Shown here: piece by piece, positions 63,706 through 64,000 of the stretch
Layout of the letters: each line of letters opens with the position of its first letter
Numbering within the stretch: the stretch's first letter is position 1
Source: Diplonema japonicum
Lineage: Eukaryota; Euglenozoa; Diplonemea; Diplonemida; Diplonemidae
Direction: 5' to 3'
Length of the DNA stretch: 64,000 nucleotides
Assembly (NCBI GenBank): GCA_964019335.1
Contig: OZ025659.1
Coordinates: 1 to 64,000 of the forward strand
Made by a program: the position numbers and the translations under genes
Notes under the pieces: generated by a model
What the model saw: only the letters and a program-made list of their open reading frames with translations
Databases searched by the model: none
What the model was told of the DNA's origin: nothing

Positions 63706-64000
63706 GGGGGGATCCCATACTGGTTCAATCCCCAGCCCCACCAGTCGGGACTCTCTCCTCTCTTCTATTTTCATCCTCTTCTCGAGGATTTCCGTCTGTT
63801 CTTTCCGGACCGCGGCCTCGGCGGCTTCCTGTTCCCGTTCCTCTCTTTGCGAACGGTCTCGCTCCTCCGCTTCTTTCTTGCTGTCCTCCAGCATCGCCTG
63901 TTGCAAAGCCTCTGAAATGTCATCTTTGATCTGCTTGTTCTCAGAAACTTCTGTGGCAGCACGTTCGATGTCCAACCGGTCAGAATGGTCTGCAATGACG
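62930..64000 (-). CDS. UBX-domain protein, FAF-like (5' end outside the window)
   Basis: Exons 63721-64000 (open at the window edge), 63553-63672 and 62930-63073. Introns are 48 nt (63673-63720, containing a CA/GT microsatellite) and 479 nt (63074-63552). The first part is a charged Glu/Arg coiled coil (EERDRSQREEREQEAAEAA) as in FAF1/FAF2-type proteins. The UBX domain is then complete across the two exons: VELMVKLPNGSGITRRF, then FEDTDTCKLVMTYPRKSLDL, then LVDLSLTGKVALFVQ and TAA. UBX domains bind the p97/Cdc48 ATPase, linking it to ubiquitylated substrates. The exon phases match exactly (0/0), supporting the splice model. Confidence 0.9.
63074..63552 (-). other. Unusually long (479 nt) GC-rich intron inside the UBX domain
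   Basis: The donor GTATGTG and acceptor AACACATAG flank a 479-nt intron, about tenfold longer than most in the window. Most of it is GC-rich with internal inverted repeats, unlike the A/T-rich short introns. It may host an RNA gene or a small inserted element. No protein homology was recognised. Confidence 0.6.

Noticed and set aside
27986-64000. Reassigned stop codons, suggested by the eRF1 motif changes
   Set aside because: Conserved C-termini end at TAA, TAG and TGA, and no in-frame stop interrupts a conserved domain under the standard code.
1-64000. CRISPR arrays, bacterial operons or ribosome binding sites
   Set aside because: The window is eukaryotic. The only regular arrays are microsatellites and the 8-bp repeat, without spacers.

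Overview
This window comes from a nuclear chromosome of a unicellular eukaryote. Conserved genes carry GT-AG introns, mostly 33-58 nt. The intergenic DNA is AT-rich and full of very long homopolymers (T51, A52, G20-21, C21-22). There are two non-LTR retrotransposons, and the proteins are eukaryote-specific (eRF1, cullins, an RBR ligase, a four-domain voltage-gated channel, a fused transhydrogenase). I cannot assign a phylum. Every host gene from 14 to 64 kb lies on the minus strand, and several have a pyrimidine tract plus AG just before the ATG. That resembles directional gene arrays with trans-splicing, but no spliced leader was found.

Layout. 1-6.7 kb: an 8-bp G-rich tandem array runs directly into a 5'-truncated retrotransposon. 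This element encodes the C-terminal half of an OTU-like protease, a reverse transcriptase and a restriction-like endonuclease, followed by a roughly 970-residue acidic repeat tail. 6.7-10.1 kb: geneless DNA with short repeats, hairpins and a GC-rich block ending in A52. 10.1-13.9 kb: a decayed APE-type LINE on the minus strand. 14.1-17.7 kb: two almost identical secreted GH19 chitinase genes whose similarity stops at the CDS ends.

18-26.5 kb: a PH-like, His/Gln-rich protein and a Cav/Nav-type channel with a WW-like module in a cytoplasmic loop. 28-36 kb: eRF1 with unusual decoding motifs, a small ORF, repeats, and a KH-RBR ubiquitin ligase. 37-51 kb: a transhydrogenase, two beta-barrel/PDZ scaffold-like proteins, an A-type Fe-S assembly protein, an NAAA/acid-ceramidase-type amidase, a TPR protein ending in an RIIa-like docking motif, and a mitochondrial carrier. 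51-53.7 kb: geneless. 53.7-64 kb: a PH-PDZ protein, a CUL3-like cullin, a divergent cullin, and an FAF-type UBX protein cut by the window end.

Themes. Ubiquitin functions are enriched (RBR, two cullins, UBX, OTU remnant in the transposon). Mitochondrial functions (Fe-S assembly protein, carrier, perhaps the transhydrogenase) and cytoskeletal or ciliary scaffolds (TPR-RIIa, CTF-motif protein, PDZ proteins) are also present. All three standard stop codons end conserved C-termini, so the genetic code looks standard. The most unusual items are the RLE retrotransposon, the eRF1 motifs, the CDS-limited chitinase duplication, the channel-WW fusion and two dispersed short repeat families.
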